DNA of 64,000 nt from Acidobacteriota bacterium (GTDB taxonomy: Bacteria > Acidobacteriota > Terriglobia > 2-12-FULL-54-10): contig SHUM01000008.1 in the NCBI GenBank assembly GCA_009691245.1, positions 16,851 through 80,850 of the forward strand. The letters run 5' to 3'. Every line of letters begins with the position of its first letter. The stretch's first letter is position 1. Both the position numbers and the translations under genes were made by a program. Of the stretch, positions 26,383 to 36,109 are shown piece by piece. The notes under the pieces are model-generated. The model did not search any database. It worked only from the letters and a program-made list of their open reading frames with translations, and was not told the origin of the DNA.

Positions 26383-26951
26383 CGGGGGCCCCGTTTCTCG
26401 CGCTGGTTCAGCTTATTTTTCTTTGCGAGGCTATCCGCGAGCCGCCGTTCACGGCGCTGGCCCGCTTCGCGAAAGCGGCGCTTTTCGTCGTCGGTTTCAG
26501 TGATTACCGGTGGCACTTCGCGCGGGTTGCCATCATCGTCCACGGCGACAAACGTCAGATAGGCCGAGCTGGTGTGTTCGCGGGTTCGGTTATAAACCCC
26601 TTCTCGATATACCTTAACGCCCACCTCCATTGATGTCCTGAAGGCGCGGTTCACCGACGCCCTCAAGATAATGATCTCTCCCACGCGGATAGGAACTCGG
26701 AAGTCCATGTGATCCATGGATGCCGTAACGACATAGGAGCCGGAGTGCCGGCCGGCGGCGATGGCTGCCACGATGTCCACCTGATGCATGACCATGCCGC
26801 CGAGGATGTTGCCCATGGGGTTGCCGTCGTTGGGCAGCACCATTTGGGTAATCTCGGACTGCGACTCGCGCACCGGCTTGGGATCCAGTGTTCTTGCGTG
26901 TGTCACGCTCACGTGTCGCGCCGCATCCCATTTTGATTTTCCCGTCATCAT
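26379..26951 (-). CDS. Acyl-CoA thioesterase, hotdog fold (YciA/ACOT type)
   Basis: A 190-residue single-hotdog enzyme. It has SQSEITQMVLPNDGNPMGNI, then LGGMVMHQVDIVAAIAAGRH with the catalytic Asp, VVTASMDHMDFRVPIRVGEI and SAYLTFVAVDDDGNPREVPP. Members hydrolyse acyl-CoA. The basic C-terminus (RREFRREAG region to end) is an extra tail. Its ATG overlaps the end of the DinB gene (ATGA), so the two are translationally coupled. Confidence 0.88.
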   Translation of the reverse strand: MMTGKSKWDAARHVSVTHARTLDPKPVRESQSEITQMVLPNDGNPMGNILGGMVMHQVDIVAAIAAGRHSGSYVVTASMDHMDFRVPIRVGEIIILRASVNRAFRTSMEVGVKVYREGVYNRTREHTSSAYLTFVAVDDDGNPREVPPVITETDDEKRRFREAGQRRERRLADSLAKKNKLNQREKRGPR

Positions 26952-27493
26952 TTCCTCTCTGCGGCAAACTTTTCCTGCATCATTTGATTATATTCTCTCG
27001 ATTTGCCTCGCGGCACGCTTAACGTTGTCCAGTTTTCTCCGACGAAATGCTTGGCCAGCATCACCATCTGGCCGACATGGCCGGCGTGGTGGTTCAACTG
27101 GCGCAGCACGGAGCGGCGCACGGTGTGCGGCTCGCCTCGGATAGTGATGGTGCGGTCGAGGTCGGCCACGCCGAGCTTGCCGAGTTCGGCGGACAGAAAC
27201 TCCCAGGAGTCCGCCAAATCCTTGCGCAATCGCTGGGGCGTGTCCGCATCGTTGGCGATAAATTCGGCGTCGCGGTCGCGATCCGGTTTGTCGCCATCAG
27301 TGGTGAGGAAATCCGTCCAGCGCGAGCGGATGTTGCCCGCCAGATGCTTCATGATCTCCGCCAGCGAATTGGTTCCCGGATCGAGCTTGCGATAAAGGTC
27401 CTGTTCGGAGACCTGTGCCAGCGCGCCATCGGCATTGCGGCGCATTTTCTCAAATTCACGAAGGCAATCGTTCAGGAATTCGCTTTTCGGCAT
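26948..27493 (-). CDS. DinB-fold four-helix-bundle protein
   Basis: A 181-residue protein of the DinB/YfiT superfamily (DUF1572-like). The three metal histidines are visible: one in EIMKHLAGNIRSRW near residue 49 and two in LRQLNHHAGHVGQM near residue 140. Family members include thiol transferases that use bacillithiol or mycothiol, but most are uncharacterised. It starts at ATG 27493 and couples to the thioesterase gene. Confidence 0.8.
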   Translation of the reverse strand: MPKSEFLNDCLREFEKMRRNADGALAQVSEQDLYRKLDPGTNSLAEIMKHLAGNIRSRWTDFLTTDGDKPDRDRDAEFIANDADTPQRLRKDLADSWEFLSAELGKLGVADLDRTITIRGEPHTVRRSVLRQLNHHAGHVGQMVMLAKHFVGENWTTLSVPRGKSREYNQMMQEKFAAERK

Positions 27494-27755
27494 GGTTTAA
27501 TTCCTTCGCTGATCGGATTAGCGGTGGGGCCTTTAGGTGACTCGCCACCTCATCTTGAAGAAGCGAGTATACACCGTTACCCCAGCAGGCTTGCCGGACG
27601 AAAAGACTTCAATGGAAATTTGCGCGGAAGTGCCCTCTTGGGTGTATATTGTGGAGCTATCCGGTAATTCATGGCAGTGACATCTGCAGGGACCGATTTG
27701 GCATCGAACTTTAAGGCGAGGCAGGCAAGGACAGTCTTTACTAAGGAGAAATCTC

Positions 27756-29669
27756 ATGTTGCGAAACCGTTTGATCGGTGAAGGCTTGGCCGCCGCGAGG
27801 CGCGTGGCATTCCTCATCATGTTAGGAGCTGGCGCGCTGGTGGCACAGCAGCCTAATATTATTTTGACCAACGGCAAGGTGCTCACGGTGGACCCGAAGT
27901 TTTCGATCGCGCAGGCGGTGGCCATCACCGGCAACACCATTAGCGCGGTGGGCACTTCGGCTGACATTGCGAAGCTGGCCGGGCCGAATACTCAGGTGAT
28001 CGACCTGAAGGGCCGCACCGTAACTCCCGGCTTTATGGACACGCATCGCCACTATACCGCCGAGGGCATGATCGACAACGAAGTCGATAGGACCGTGTTC
28101 CGAGTGGATTGGGGCGGCATCAGAACCAAGGAAGACGCGCTCAATCAGATTTCCGGCATCATCAAGAAAAACAACTTCAAGCCCGGCGAGTGGGTTCACT
28201 TTCAGAACGCCGTCGGCTTCATGGGTCTGGCTTCGCCTACCACCGTGCTGCACAGCAGAATTCTCTTTGACGAGCTGAATCGCTGGGAGCTGGACAAAGC
28301 CGCGCCCAACAATCCCATCATTCTGTCGCTGGGCATCCCCGAATACAACGGCCTGCTCATCAACGGTGTGGCCATGGATATCCTGTGGAAGGAGTACGGG
28401 GATTTCATCAAGCAGAACGGTCGCTACTGGATCAACTCCGCCGGCATTCCCGACGGCCATCTGGAGTCGGTCGCCACGCGGCCCATCATGATGAAGTATA
28501 TGCCGCATCCCACCGCCGAGGTGCAGGCTCCCGGATTCCGCAAAATTCAGGAAGCCCTGGCCGCCATGGGCCTCACCACCGTCTCCGGCAGATACCCGGC
28601 TTATCGTGTCGAGAGCCTGAAGCTGCTCGAGGCGCGCGGCCAGCTGATTTCGCGCGTTGCCTACGGACTGGAAGATGAGTTCGGCGTGATCAAAGACCCC
28701 GCCAAGGAACTGGGCCGTCTGAGGTCGTTGATTGGCGCGGGCACGGACAAGATTTGGATCACTTCCGTCTCACCGTCCTCCGTTGATGGCTCAGGCAGCC
28801 GCATGTGCTCGAATCAGCCGAAGAACTCGAAGGGCGCGATCGACCACCTTTATCCGGTGGGCCAGTGCTATCAGGATGGCGAGTATCGCGGCGCCGCCGG
28901 ACGTACGGCACAGATCCCCAAGAACTATTATCAGGACTGGATCATGGCCAGCGCGCAACACGGCATTCGCTTCGCCAACACGCATATGTCAGGCGACCGC
29001 TCGGTCTCGCTGTTCCTGAGGTTCATCGCGGAAGCGCAGGCGAAGTTTGGCCCGGGCTCCACCAAGAACTGGGCGTCGGACCACTGCGATCTGGTGAACC
29101 CGGCGGATATCCCGCTGGCGGCCAAGCTCGGCGTGCGCTTCAGTTGCTATCCCAACTCGATCAACAATGGTCCCGAGGTCGCTGAGAACTTCGGCGACAA
29201 GATCGCCAATACCTACCCGGCGCCGCTAAAGACCATGATCGACGCGGGCATCCACGTGTCGTACGAAGGCGAGGGAGCCGCGACGGTTTGGGACGGTCTG
29301 TATGCGTTCGTCACGCGCAAGGACGAGACCGGCAAAGTCTGGGGTCCGCAGGAGAAGATCGACAACGCCACCGCGCTGAAGATGGCCACCATCTGGGGCG
29401 CGGAGTACATCCTGAAGGCCGATAAATTTGGCTCCATCGAGAAGGGCAAGATCGCCGACATTCTGGTGCTCGACCGCGACTTCCTGACCATTCCCGGCGA
29501 TGACATCAAGAATGTTCGCCCACTGATGACCGTCTTCGACGGCAAAATCGTTTACGTCCACACGCAGTTTTCCACTGAGTACAACCTCAAGCCCGCCGGC
29601 GCGGTCATCTCCACCTACGATGAGTTGCGCAAAGCCGCAGGCGGCGGCGTCGCGGGCGGCGGCGGTTAG
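27756..29669 (+). CDS. Exported amidohydrolase (amidohydrolase_3, YtcJ type)
   Basis: A 637-residue metal-dependent hydrolase with a signal peptide (RVAFLIMLGAGALVAQ). The N-terminal beta-sandwich (IILTNGKVLTVDPKF) precedes the barrel. VTPGFMDTHRHY carries the HxH metal pair, SDHCDLVNPADIPLAAKLG carries a later ligand, and the C-terminus has IWGAEYILKADKFGSIEKGK with ADILVLDRDFLTIP. Members cleave amide or ester bonds in diverse compounds; the substrate is unknown. An AAGGAG site precedes the ATG. A terminator follows. Confidence 0.88.
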   Translation: MLRNRLIGEGLAAARRVAFLIMLGAGALVAQQPNIILTNGKVLTVDPKFSIAQAVAITGNTISAVGTSADIAKLAGPNTQVIDLKGRTVTPGFMDTHRHYTAEGMIDNEVDRTVFRVDWGGIRTKEDALNQISGIIKKNNFKPGEWVHFQNAVGFMGLASPTTVLHSRILFDELNRWELDKAAPNNPIILSLGIPEYNGLLINGVAMDILWKEYGDFIKQNGRYWINSAGIPDGHLESVATRPIMMKYMPHPTAEVQAPGFRKIQEALAAMGLTTVSGRYPAYRVESLKLLEARGQLISRVAYGLEDEFGVIKDPAKELGRLRSLIGAGTDKIWITSVSPSSVDGSGSRMCSNQPKNSKGAIDHLYPVGQCYQDGEYRGAAGRTAQIPKNYYQDWIMASAQHGIRFANTHMSGDRSVSLFLRFIAEAQAKFGPGSTKNWASDHCDLVNPADIPLAAKLGVRFSCYPNSINNGPEVAENFGDKIANTYPAPLKTMIDAGIHVSYEGEGAATVWDGLYAFVTRKDETGKVWGPQEKIDNATALKMATIWGAEYILKADKFGSIEKGKIADILVLDRDFLTIPGDDIKNVRPLMTVFDGKIVYVHTQFSTEYNLKPAGAVISTYDELRKAAGGGVAGGGG

Positions 29670-29702
29670 TATTAATCGTAGTAGGAAATGTTATTAGCAA
29701 AG

Positions 29703-29736
29703 CCGCGGCACGCGAACACGTGCCGCGGTTTGTTTT
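29703..29736 (+). terminator. Intrinsic terminator after the amidohydrolase gene
   Basis: A perfect 10-base stem (29703-29712 with 29719-29728), a 6-base loop and then TTTGTTTT. Confidence 0.88.
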
Positions 29737-29799
29737 GGTAGCCGCGTCAGGTGATTGTTCCGGCGCGGGGATTTCCTTTCCTTTGCTTCCTCTGCTTCG

Positions 29800-30603
29800 C
29801 TATTTTCTCATCATCGGCTTCAGCAGCGCCAAGGTCAGCCGGTCGATTAGCGGCGGAGCCAGCCGACGCAGCCAGCCAAAGACGCGATTGCTGCACGGGA
29901 CCACAATCTCGCGCCGCCTCCAGCGCGAGGCCAGCAAAATTGCGCGCGCGGCCCTCTCCACGCTGATGCCACCCATCTTTCCCCCCAGGGCCTTTGTACC
30001 GGGCCCTTTGAAGGCGTTCACGGTGAAGTTGGTTCGCACCCGACCCAGGAACACCAGCAGCACTTGAATGTTATCAGGCCGCAGCTCCATGCGCAGGATG
30101 TCGGACATGGCCGTCATCGCATATTTCGTGCTCGCGTACGCGGTGAAGTATGGCAGCGGCAGGCGCGCGGCGACGGTCGAGATATTGATGATCTGCCCGC
30201 CACCCTGCCGGCGCATCACCGGAACGGCGGCCTGAATGGCGTGCAGCGGCCCCAGCCAGTTGGTCTTGATCAGATGCTCGCAGGCGGCCATGTCCATGTC
30301 GGCGGCGGCTGCGTACATGCCCACGGCGGCGTTATTAACCAGAATGTCAATGCGCCCGAAGCGTGCGACGGTCTGGGCGACCATGTCGCGGACTTGGTCC
30401 GGCTGGCTCATGTCGGCGGCGATCACCAGCGATTCACCGGGCAGAGACTTCGCCAGCGACACCAGCTTGTCCATCGAGCGCGCGGCGATGGCCACCTTCG
30501 CTCCCTGCGCTGCGAACATCTGCGCCAGCCCCGCGCCCACGCCCATCGACGCGCCGGTGATCAGCACGACCTTATCTTGAAAATGGTCTTGAAATTGTCC
30601 CAA
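29800..30603 (-). CDS. Short-chain dehydrogenase/reductase
   Basis: A 267-residue classical SDR. The NAD(P)-binding VLITGASMGVGAGLAQMF lies near residue 14, VNNAAVGMYAA near residue 90, the catalytic Ser in IINISTVAARLP and Tyr-x-x-x-Lys as YASTK near residue 160. The C-terminal 60 residues include a basic stretch and a hydrophobic segment, suggesting membrane association. The substrate is not predictable. It converges with the amidohydrolase gene. Confidence 0.88.
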   Translation of the reverse strand: MGQFQDHFQDKVVLITGASMGVGAGLAQMFAAQGAKVAIAARSMDKLVSLAKSLPGESLVIAADMSQPDQVRDMVAQTVARFGRIDILVNNAAVGMYAAAADMDMAACEHLIKTNWLGPLHAIQAAVPVMRRQGGGQIINISTVAARLPLPYFTAYASTKYAMTAMSDILRMELRPDNIQVLLVFLGRVRTNFTVNAFKGPGTKALGGKMGGISVERAARAILLASRWRRREIVVPCSNRVFGWLRRLAPPLIDRLTLALLKPMMRK

Positions 30604-30648
30604 CGCTAGCTCTCCCTCATTCGCTTTATCCTGTGCCGCGTTCTTGAC

Positions 30649-30699
30649 GTAGCGCCGGCATCTTGCTGGCTTATGGAGCCGCCAGGATGGCGGTGCTAC
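30649..30699. repeat. Imperfect palindrome
   Basis: A 51-base element beginning gtagcgccggcatcttgctg and ending with its approximate complement ggatggcggtgctac. It lies between the SDR and the LON-domain gene. I see no other copy in the window. Confidence 0.6.
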
Positions 30700-30765
30700 A
30701 TCGAACGGCAGAACTACCCATCAATCGCGCGCCGCGCAAAATGGTCAGACGAGTATAATAGCTCC

Positions 30766-31404
30766 ATGACCGAACTGTTGCTGCCCCTTTTCCCGCTGAA
30801 GATCGTATTATTCCCTCGCATGAACTTGCCGCTGCACATCTTCGAGGAGCGATACAAGCGGATGATCAGCGACTGCCTGGAACACGCAACCGAGTTCGGC
30901 ATCGTGCTGGCGAATGACGAAGGTCTATCATCGACAGGCTGCACCGCGGCGGTGGTGCAGCTCGTGAAGACGCATGGCGACGGACGCATGGATATTATTG
31001 TGCGTGGCTCGCGGCGCTTCGAGGTTCTGAATTTGAACCGGGATGAGACTTTTCTGCGCGGCGAAGTGGCTTTCTTCGATGACGAGGAGGTCGGAGAAGT
31101 AACCGTCATGGACCGGCGCCGTGATGAGGCCGTGAGTCTCTGCAATGAAGTTCTGCTATTGATTCCCACCAAAGATCGCAACCCATCCGCCGAAGCTCCT
31201 TCGCGCGCCAGTGCTCACCTGGCATTTGAGATTATCGCGCAGGTGCCCGTAGAACTTGCCTTCCGTCAATTGCTGCTGGAGATGCGCAACGAGAACGAGC
31301 GCCTCGACGAAGTGATCGAGCAGCTCGGCCAATTGAAGGGTTTTCTCTCCCGTCTCGCGGCGACGAGCAGCAAAGCGGGTTCAAACGGGAACGGCCGCCA
31401 CTGA
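30766..31404 (+). CDS. LON substrate-binding-domain protein
   Basis: A 212-residue protein consisting of the N-terminal substrate-binding domain of Lon protease without ATPase or protease parts. It begins LLPLFPLKIVLFPRMNLPLH, followed by IFEERYKRMI, the conserved start of that domain, and a mixed beta core (GRMDIIVRGSRRFEVLN). The C-terminal 90 residues are helical (ENERLDEVIEQLGQLKGF). Free-standing LON proteins are common in bacteria; their partners are not established. The upstream frame extension to 30673 lies in repeat sequence, so ATG 30766 is taken. Confidence 0.88.
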   Translation: MTELLLPLFPLKIVLFPRMNLPLHIFEERYKRMISDCLEHATEFGIVLANDEGLSSTGCTAAVVQLVKTHGDGRMDIIVRGSRRFEVLNLNRDETFLRGEVAFFDDEEVGEVTVMDRRRDEAVSLCNEVLLLIPTKDRNPSAEAPSRASAHLAFEIIAQVPVELAFRQLLLEMRNENERLDEVIEQLGQLKGFLSRLAATSSKAGSNGNGRH

Positions 31405-31484
31405 TATACTGGTCCAGTCATTCATAGATCAAGTCACGGTATCAGGCATGGCCGAATACAGGCCACGCGAAGGGATTGACCGTC

Positions 31485-32966
31485 ATGAAACTCAAGCCTC
31501 ACTTGCTCGGTGAACTGCGCAGCAGCGCATACTCGGAGCAAAAATACCGGTTGCGAACTGTGAAAGATGAAATGCGTGAAAATCTCATCGCCAAGATGGA
31601 AAGCGGCGAGATGCTGTTTCCCGGCGTGGTCGGGTACGAAGACACGGTGATCCCGCAAGTGGTGAATGCCGTGCTATCGCGCCACAACTTCATCCTGCTT
31701 GGCCTGCGCGGACAAGCCAAGACGCGCCTGCTGCGCGCGCTAGTCGCACTGCTCGATGAAGAACTTCCCGTGTTGGCTGGCTGCGAGATCAACGACAATC
31801 CCTACGCTCCCATCTGCCGCTCGTGTCGATTGTTGCTACAGGAAAAGGGCGACGCCGCACCGGTGAACTTCCTGACTCGTGAGTTCCGCTATGTCGAAAA
31901 ACTGGCGACGCCCGATGTAACCATCGCCGACATGATCGGCGACATGGACCCCATCAAGGCCGCTCGTGGCGGGCACCAGCTCTCCGACGAGCTGACCATT
32001 CATTACGGCTTGATGCCTCGCGCCAACCGCGGCATCTTCGCCATCAATGAGTTGCCCGATCTGGCTGGGAAAATTCAGGTGGGCCTGTTCAACATCATGC
32101 AGGAGGGCGACGTGCAGATTAAGGGTTACCCGGTGCGCCTGCCCCTCGACATCATGATCGTCTTCACCGCCAACCCGGAGGACTATACCGCGCGCGGGAA
32201 GATCATTACGCCACTCAAGGACCGCATCGGCGCCGAGATTCGCACTCACTACCCGGCCACCGTGGAGGAGGGCATCGCCATCACTGTGCAGGAGGCCTGG
32301 ACGACGCGTGGCGGGTCGAAGCGGATGCAGATTCCGACATTCATTCAGGAGATTGTCGAGGAGATCGCGTTCCTCGCCCGCGGCGACAAGCGCGTGGATA
32401 AGCGCTCGGGAGTTAGTCAGCGCCTGCCTATCAGTTGCATGGAGACGGTCGTTTCGAACGCCGAGCGCCGCGCCATCAGCAATCGTGAGCGCGACGTGGT
32501 GCCGCGCGTGTCGGATATATACGCCGCGCTGCCTGCGCTGACCGGCAAGTTTGAGTTGGAATATGAAGGTGAATTGAAGGGCGCTGATCAAGTCGCGCGC
32601 GAGCTGGTGCGCGGCGCGGTCGGCAAGATATTCGACAAATACTTCGCCGATGCCGATCTGCAGCAGATTGTCCAATGGTTTGAGATGGGGGGCTCGTTGA
32701 AAGTTCCCGAGGGGGATTCCGCAAACGCCGTGGTCAATGGCCTGCGCAAGATCCAAGGACTGCTGGACAAGGCCACCGCCGCCGGTAAACCAGACAAACC
32801 CAACGACGCATGGACCGCTGCTGCCGGCGAGTTTGTGCTGGAGGGATTACACGCGCACCGCCGCATTGGCCGTAGCGAAGAGCGTGGTTTCACAATGGAA
32901 TCGCGCAAGCAGCAGCCAGCGGGCCGCGAAGATATGCGTCAACCGCACCGTCGGCAATTTAACTAA
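31485..32966 (+). CDS. MoxR/ChlI-type AAA ATPase
   Basis: A 493-residue ATPase of the magnesium-chelatase/MoxR group. The P-loop is [13 protein letters not shown] near residue 70 (GxxGxxKT), Walker B is [11 protein letters not shown] near residue 183, and a sensor region follows ([15 protein letters not shown]). A Cys cluster, [15 protein letters not shown] near residue 100, could bind metal in an insertion. Such ATPases work with a von Willebrand A partner to insert metals or remodel complexes, and the VWA gene follows 51 bases downstream. The ATG at 31485 is preferred to a TTG nine bases earlier. Confidence 0.88.
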   Translation: MKLKPHLLGELRSSAYSEQKYRLRTVKDEMRENLIAKMESGEMLFPGVVGYEDTVIPQVVNAVLSRHNFILLGLRGQAKTRLLRALVALLDEELPVLAGCEINDNPYAPICRSCRLLLQEKGDAAPVNFLTREFRYVEKLATPDVTIADMIGDMDPIKAARGGHQLSDELTIHYGLMPRANRGIFAINELPDLAGKIQVGLFNIMQEGDVQIKGYPVRLPLDIMIVFTANPEDYTARGKIITPLKDRIGAEIRTHYPATVEEGIAITVQEAWTTRGGSKRMQIPTFIQEIVEEIAFLARGDKRVDKRSGVSQRLPISCMETVVSNAERRAISNRERDVVPRVSDIYAALPALTGKFELEYEGELKGADQVARELVRGAVGKIFDKYFADADLQQIVQWFEMGGSLKVPEGDSANAVVNGLRKIQGLLDKATAAGKPDKPNDAWTAAAGEFVLEGLHAHRRIGRSEERGFTMESRKQQPAGREDMRQPHRRQFN

Positions 32967-33017
32967 AGGCTATGATGAGCGGTTCGTGATGAGTGATGAG
33001 TTGATGCACACAAAGCT

Positions 33018-34277
33018 ATGAAGTCTATTACTTATAAAAAGTTTGATCCGTCCGACCTCGACTCACTCGACATGCAGGAGTTGATGGATAAGCTCGCCGA
33101 ATTTTTCCTGCAGAGTGGTTTCCAATCGCCTTATGGCGATGACTTCGGAGAGGGCGATGAAAACTCGCTCGACCAATTGCGGCATGCCTTGCAGCAGGCG
33201 CTCCAACAGGAAGAAGGCCAGTTTGGCGAGAATGAGCAGATGAAGCGGCTGATGGAGGCGTTCCGAGACATGACGCCCGAGCAGCAGCAAGAGATGATCG
33301 ACAAGCTGATCGAGCGCATGGAGCAGGAGGGCTACGTCAGCGTAACCGACCAGCCGCCACAGCAGCAGGATCAACAGCAGCAAGGCGGCGGTTCCCTTGG
33401 CGAAGAAGGCCAAGTCCGTTTTGAACTCACGGATAAGGGGCTGGACTTTCTGGGTTTCAAGACGCTGAAGGACCTGCTCGGCTCACTGGGCCGGTCTAGC
33501 TTCGGCCGCCATGATACGCGTGACTTATCCACCGGTATCGAGTCAGGCGGATCAACGAAGCCCTATGAGTTCGGCGACACCATCAACATGGATGTGACTG
33601 CCACACTCTCCAGCGCTATCCAGCGCGAGGGTTTGGCGATGCCGCTGAACATCGAATACAAAGACTTGCAAGTCCACCAATCCGAGTACCAAAGTTCCTG
33701 CGCCACGGTACTGATGCTCGATTGCAGCCACAGCATGATCCTTTACGGCGAAGACCGCTTCACGCCCGCGAAACGCGTCGCGCTGGCTCTTTCGCACTTG
33801 ATCCGCACGCAATATCCCGGCGATACGCTGCACCTGGTGCTATTTCACGACTCGGCGGAGGAGATGCCGCTTTCGCAGCTCGCGCGCGCGCAGGTGGGGC
33901 CGCATTACACGAACACGCGGGAAGGTCTGCGCCTCGCGCAACGCATCCTGAACCGGCAGCAGAAAGATATGCGCCAGATCATCATGATCACCGATGGCAA
34001 GCCCTCCGCGCTCACACTCGAAGACGGTCGCATTTACAAAAACGCCTTTGGTTTGGACCCATTCGTTGTGACATCCACACTGGAAGAAGTGAGTAAGTGC
34101 AAGCGCGCGGGCATTCTGATCAATACGTTCATGCTGGCGAGCGACGCCGGGCTGATTCATTTTGTCGAGCAGGTAACGCGCTTGTGTCGCGGCAAAGCCT
34201 ACTTCACCACGCCGTACACGCTTGGCCAGTACCTATTGCTCGATTACCTTAACAATAAATCGCGCACGATACATTAA
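33018..34277 (+). CDS. VWA-domain protein, partner of the MoxR ATPase
   Basis: A 419-residue protein. Residues 1-190 are acidic and Gln-rich ([17 protein letters not shown] near residue 115). The C-terminal von Willebrand A domain begins at [12 protein letters not shown] (MIDAS DxSxS) near residue 235 and includes [15 protein letters not shown] and [13 protein letters not shown] with the later MIDAS Thr/Asp. The layout resembles the D-subunit partner of MoxR/chelatase ATPases. With the preceding ATPase it forms a two-gene unit of unknown target. Confidence 0.88.
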   Translation: MKSITYKKFDPSDLDSLDMQELMDKLAEFFLQSGFQSPYGDDFGEGDENSLDQLRHALQQALQQEEGQFGENEQMKRLMEAFRDMTPEQQQEMIDKLIERMEQEGYVSVTDQPPQQQDQQQQGGGSLGEEGQVRFELTDKGLDFLGFKTLKDLLGSLGRSSFGRHDTRDLSTGIESGGSTKPYEFGDTINMDVTATLSSAIQREGLAMPLNIEYKDLQVHQSEYQSSCATVLMLDCSHSMILYGEDRFTPAKRVALALSHLIRTQYPGDTLHLVLFHDSAEEMPLSQLARAQVGPHYTNTREGLRLAQRILNRQQKDMRQIIMITDGKPSALTLEDGRIYKNAFGLDPFVVTSTLEEVSKCKRAGILINTFMLASDAGLIHFVEQVTRLCRGKAYFTTPYTLGQYLLLDYLNNKSRTIH

Positions 34278-34284
34278 AGAGTCG

Positions 34285-35166
34285 TTAGTTGGCTTCAACT
34301 GCGGCGATCATCTCCGCCATCCTGCCTGAATTGAAATCCTTCAGGGCCTGGCGAATCTGGTCTTCATTGTTCATTACAAATGGCCCATAGCCGGCGATGG
34401 GCTCGTCGATGGGCTGGCCGCTCATGACCAACACCATGCTGTCCTCTTTGGAAATCATCGATATCATTTCGCCCGAGCGGTCGAAAGCGGCGAGTTCCGT
34501 GGCGTTGATATCCTGCGCGCCGTTCACCTGTACGGCACCATTCAGCACAAACAGCAATGTTGTAAAGCCTTCGGGGATGTTTAGCTCAACCTTGTTTCCA
34601 GCGCGCAGGCGCAGATCCCAAAGATTCACCGGCGTGAATGTGGCCGCCGGGCCATTGACGCCATGAAGTTCGCCCGAGATGACTCGCGCGAAGCTGCCAT
34701 CACTGTTGAGAGCGACGGATGGAATCTGCGCGTCCGTGATTGCCTGATAGTGAGGAGGCGACAGTTTGTCTTGCGAGGGGATGTTCACCCAGAGCTGGAT
34801 GACTTCGAATGTCCCGCCCTTCTTCGTGAACTCCTGGCTGTGCATCTCTTCATGCAACAGGCCGCCCGCTGCCGTCATCCACTGGACATCGCCGGGGCCG
34901 ATCTTGCCGCCGTTGCCGGTGGTGTCGCGATGCTCAACCTCTCCTTGATAAACAATCGTTACCGTTTCGAATCCGCGGTGCGGATGCCAGCCCACGCCGC
35001 GCGGCTTGGCGGCGGGCGGGAACTCCACCGGGCCGGCGTAATCCATTAGGAGGAAGGGACTGACATGCAATCCCTGGCTGTGATAGGAGAATACGGTGCG
35101 CACGGGGAATCCGTCGCCAACCCAATGCTTGTCTGTACTGCGATGAATCGTCGCAAGTTTTTTCAT
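34285..35166 (-). CDS. Pirin family protein
   Basis: A 293-residue bicupin. N-terminal cupin metal ligands are visible as GWHPHRGFETVTIVY (two His) and LLHEEMHSQEF (His and Glu). The segment FSYHSQGLHVSPFLLMDYAG is the conserved entry to the fold, and the second cupin (residues 150-293) lacks the ligands, as usual. Pirins oxidise flavonols in E. coli or act as regulators; the role here is unknown. It converges with the VWA gene, leaving only 7 bases between the stop codons. Confidence 0.9.
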   Translation of the reverse strand: MKKLATIHRSTDKHWVGDGFPVRTVFSYHSQGLHVSPFLLMDYAGPVEFPPAAKPRGVGWHPHRGFETVTIVYQGEVEHRDTTGNGGKIGPGDVQWMTAAGGLLHEEMHSQEFTKKGGTFEVIQLWVNIPSQDKLSPPHYQAITDAQIPSVALNSDGSFARVISGELHGVNGPAATFTPVNLWDLRLRAGNKVELNIPEGFTTLLFVLNGAVQVNGAQDINATELAAFDRSGEMISMISKEDSMVLVMSGQPIDEPIAGYGPFVMNNEDQIRQALKDFNSGRMAEMIAAVEAN

Positions 35167-35329
35167 AAGTATCTACCGTCCGCTATCGAGGCGGCTCCGC
35201 TGGCCCTGTGCAGGACATTGGATGTTGGCAGATGGTGAAGGATTCGAGAGTTGAATCAGTCTGCCTGAAGCCGAAAGCTGGCGCCGCGAATCAGACAGGA
35301 TATCAAGATCAAAGGTGGAGGGGCCGCAA

Positions 35330-36058
35330 TTACCTGGCCTCTTCGTGCCAATGGGTTTTCATCCAATAGGCGCGTCGTGTTTCCTCTTCTTCCCAACTGA
35401 GCGGTCCGGGAAAGTTGGCAACATCCCAGCCCGTAACCAGCGCTGAGGTATTAGGATTTGTTATCTGATGCTCGTCACCGGGTGGCAGCAAGGGGGACTT
35501 GTCCGCGTCACGCTCGATACGGTGTTGTGGAAAGTTCTGATAGAAGACGGTCATCACGCGAACACGGCCCAGCCGGAATACGCGCTGGACTTTATCGAGA
35601 TGCTCCTTCGGGAGCCGCGCGGTTAGAGAATCGCTGGTGGATGGTGGAGTTGCCATAGTGAATGTGTCGGGCGGAAAGCTAGTGGCGACCCGATCGAGAA
35701 ACCCGGTGCGCTCCGCTTCACTCAACTCGACAAAGGGTCTTTCGTAATACTCCATCGCGGCGGCGTTGAAGACATTTAGATCATCGGCGGGTATGCCAGT
35801 CAATCCCTTCATCACTTCATCGGTGATGCCATGGGCTTCCAAACGGAGATAGCCGGCGTAGCCGCTCGCGGTAGGAATGAGAGTATCACCGAAAGCAGAA
35901 AATAATTGTTTGCGGTCAACGCCGGGGACTGCGCTGTAGTCAACCGCCGGCCTCGCCAGCGCGGTTGCCGCGACTCCCGGCAGAACAACGCTTGCGCCCA
36001 AGGCTCCTGCGCCGGTCTCCTTCAGGAATGTTCGTCTGGATATCGACTTGGAATCCAT
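35330..36058 (-). CDS. Gluconate 2-dehydrogenase subunit 3-like protein, Tat signal
   Basis: A 242-residue protein with a twin-arginine signal (ISRRTFLKETGAGALGASVV), therefore probably exported folded with its partner. The mature part (FGDTLIPTASGYAGYLRLEA, FVELSEAERTGFLDRVA, VMTVFYQNFP) matches the small subunit of membrane-bound GMC dehydrogenases. The catalytic GMC gene lies immediately upstream (51 bases), and the small subunit often provides the Tat signal for a signal-less large subunit. ATG 36058 starts at the RR motif; a ten-residue upstream extension is unlikely. Confidence 0.85.
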   Translation of the reverse strand: MDSKSISRRTFLKETGAGALGASVVLPGVAATALARPAVDYSAVPGVDRKQLFSAFGDTLIPTASGYAGYLRLEAHGITDEVMKGLTGIPADDLNVFNAAAMEYYERPFVELSEAERTGFLDRVATSFPPDTFTMATPPSTSDSLTARLPKEHLDKVQRVFRLGRVRVMTVFYQNFPQHRIERDADKSPLLPPGDEHQITNPNTSALVTGWDVANFPGPLSWEEEETRRAYWMKTHWHEEAR

Positions 36059-36109
36059 GATCCGCCTTTCTCGTAAGACCGAATTCAACCAGCCGGAAAC
36101 GAAGTCAAT

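Noticed and set aside
31836..32756. A 306-codon minus-strand frame
   Set aside because: Antisense to the MoxR-type ATPase with conserved P-loop; composition is a shadow.
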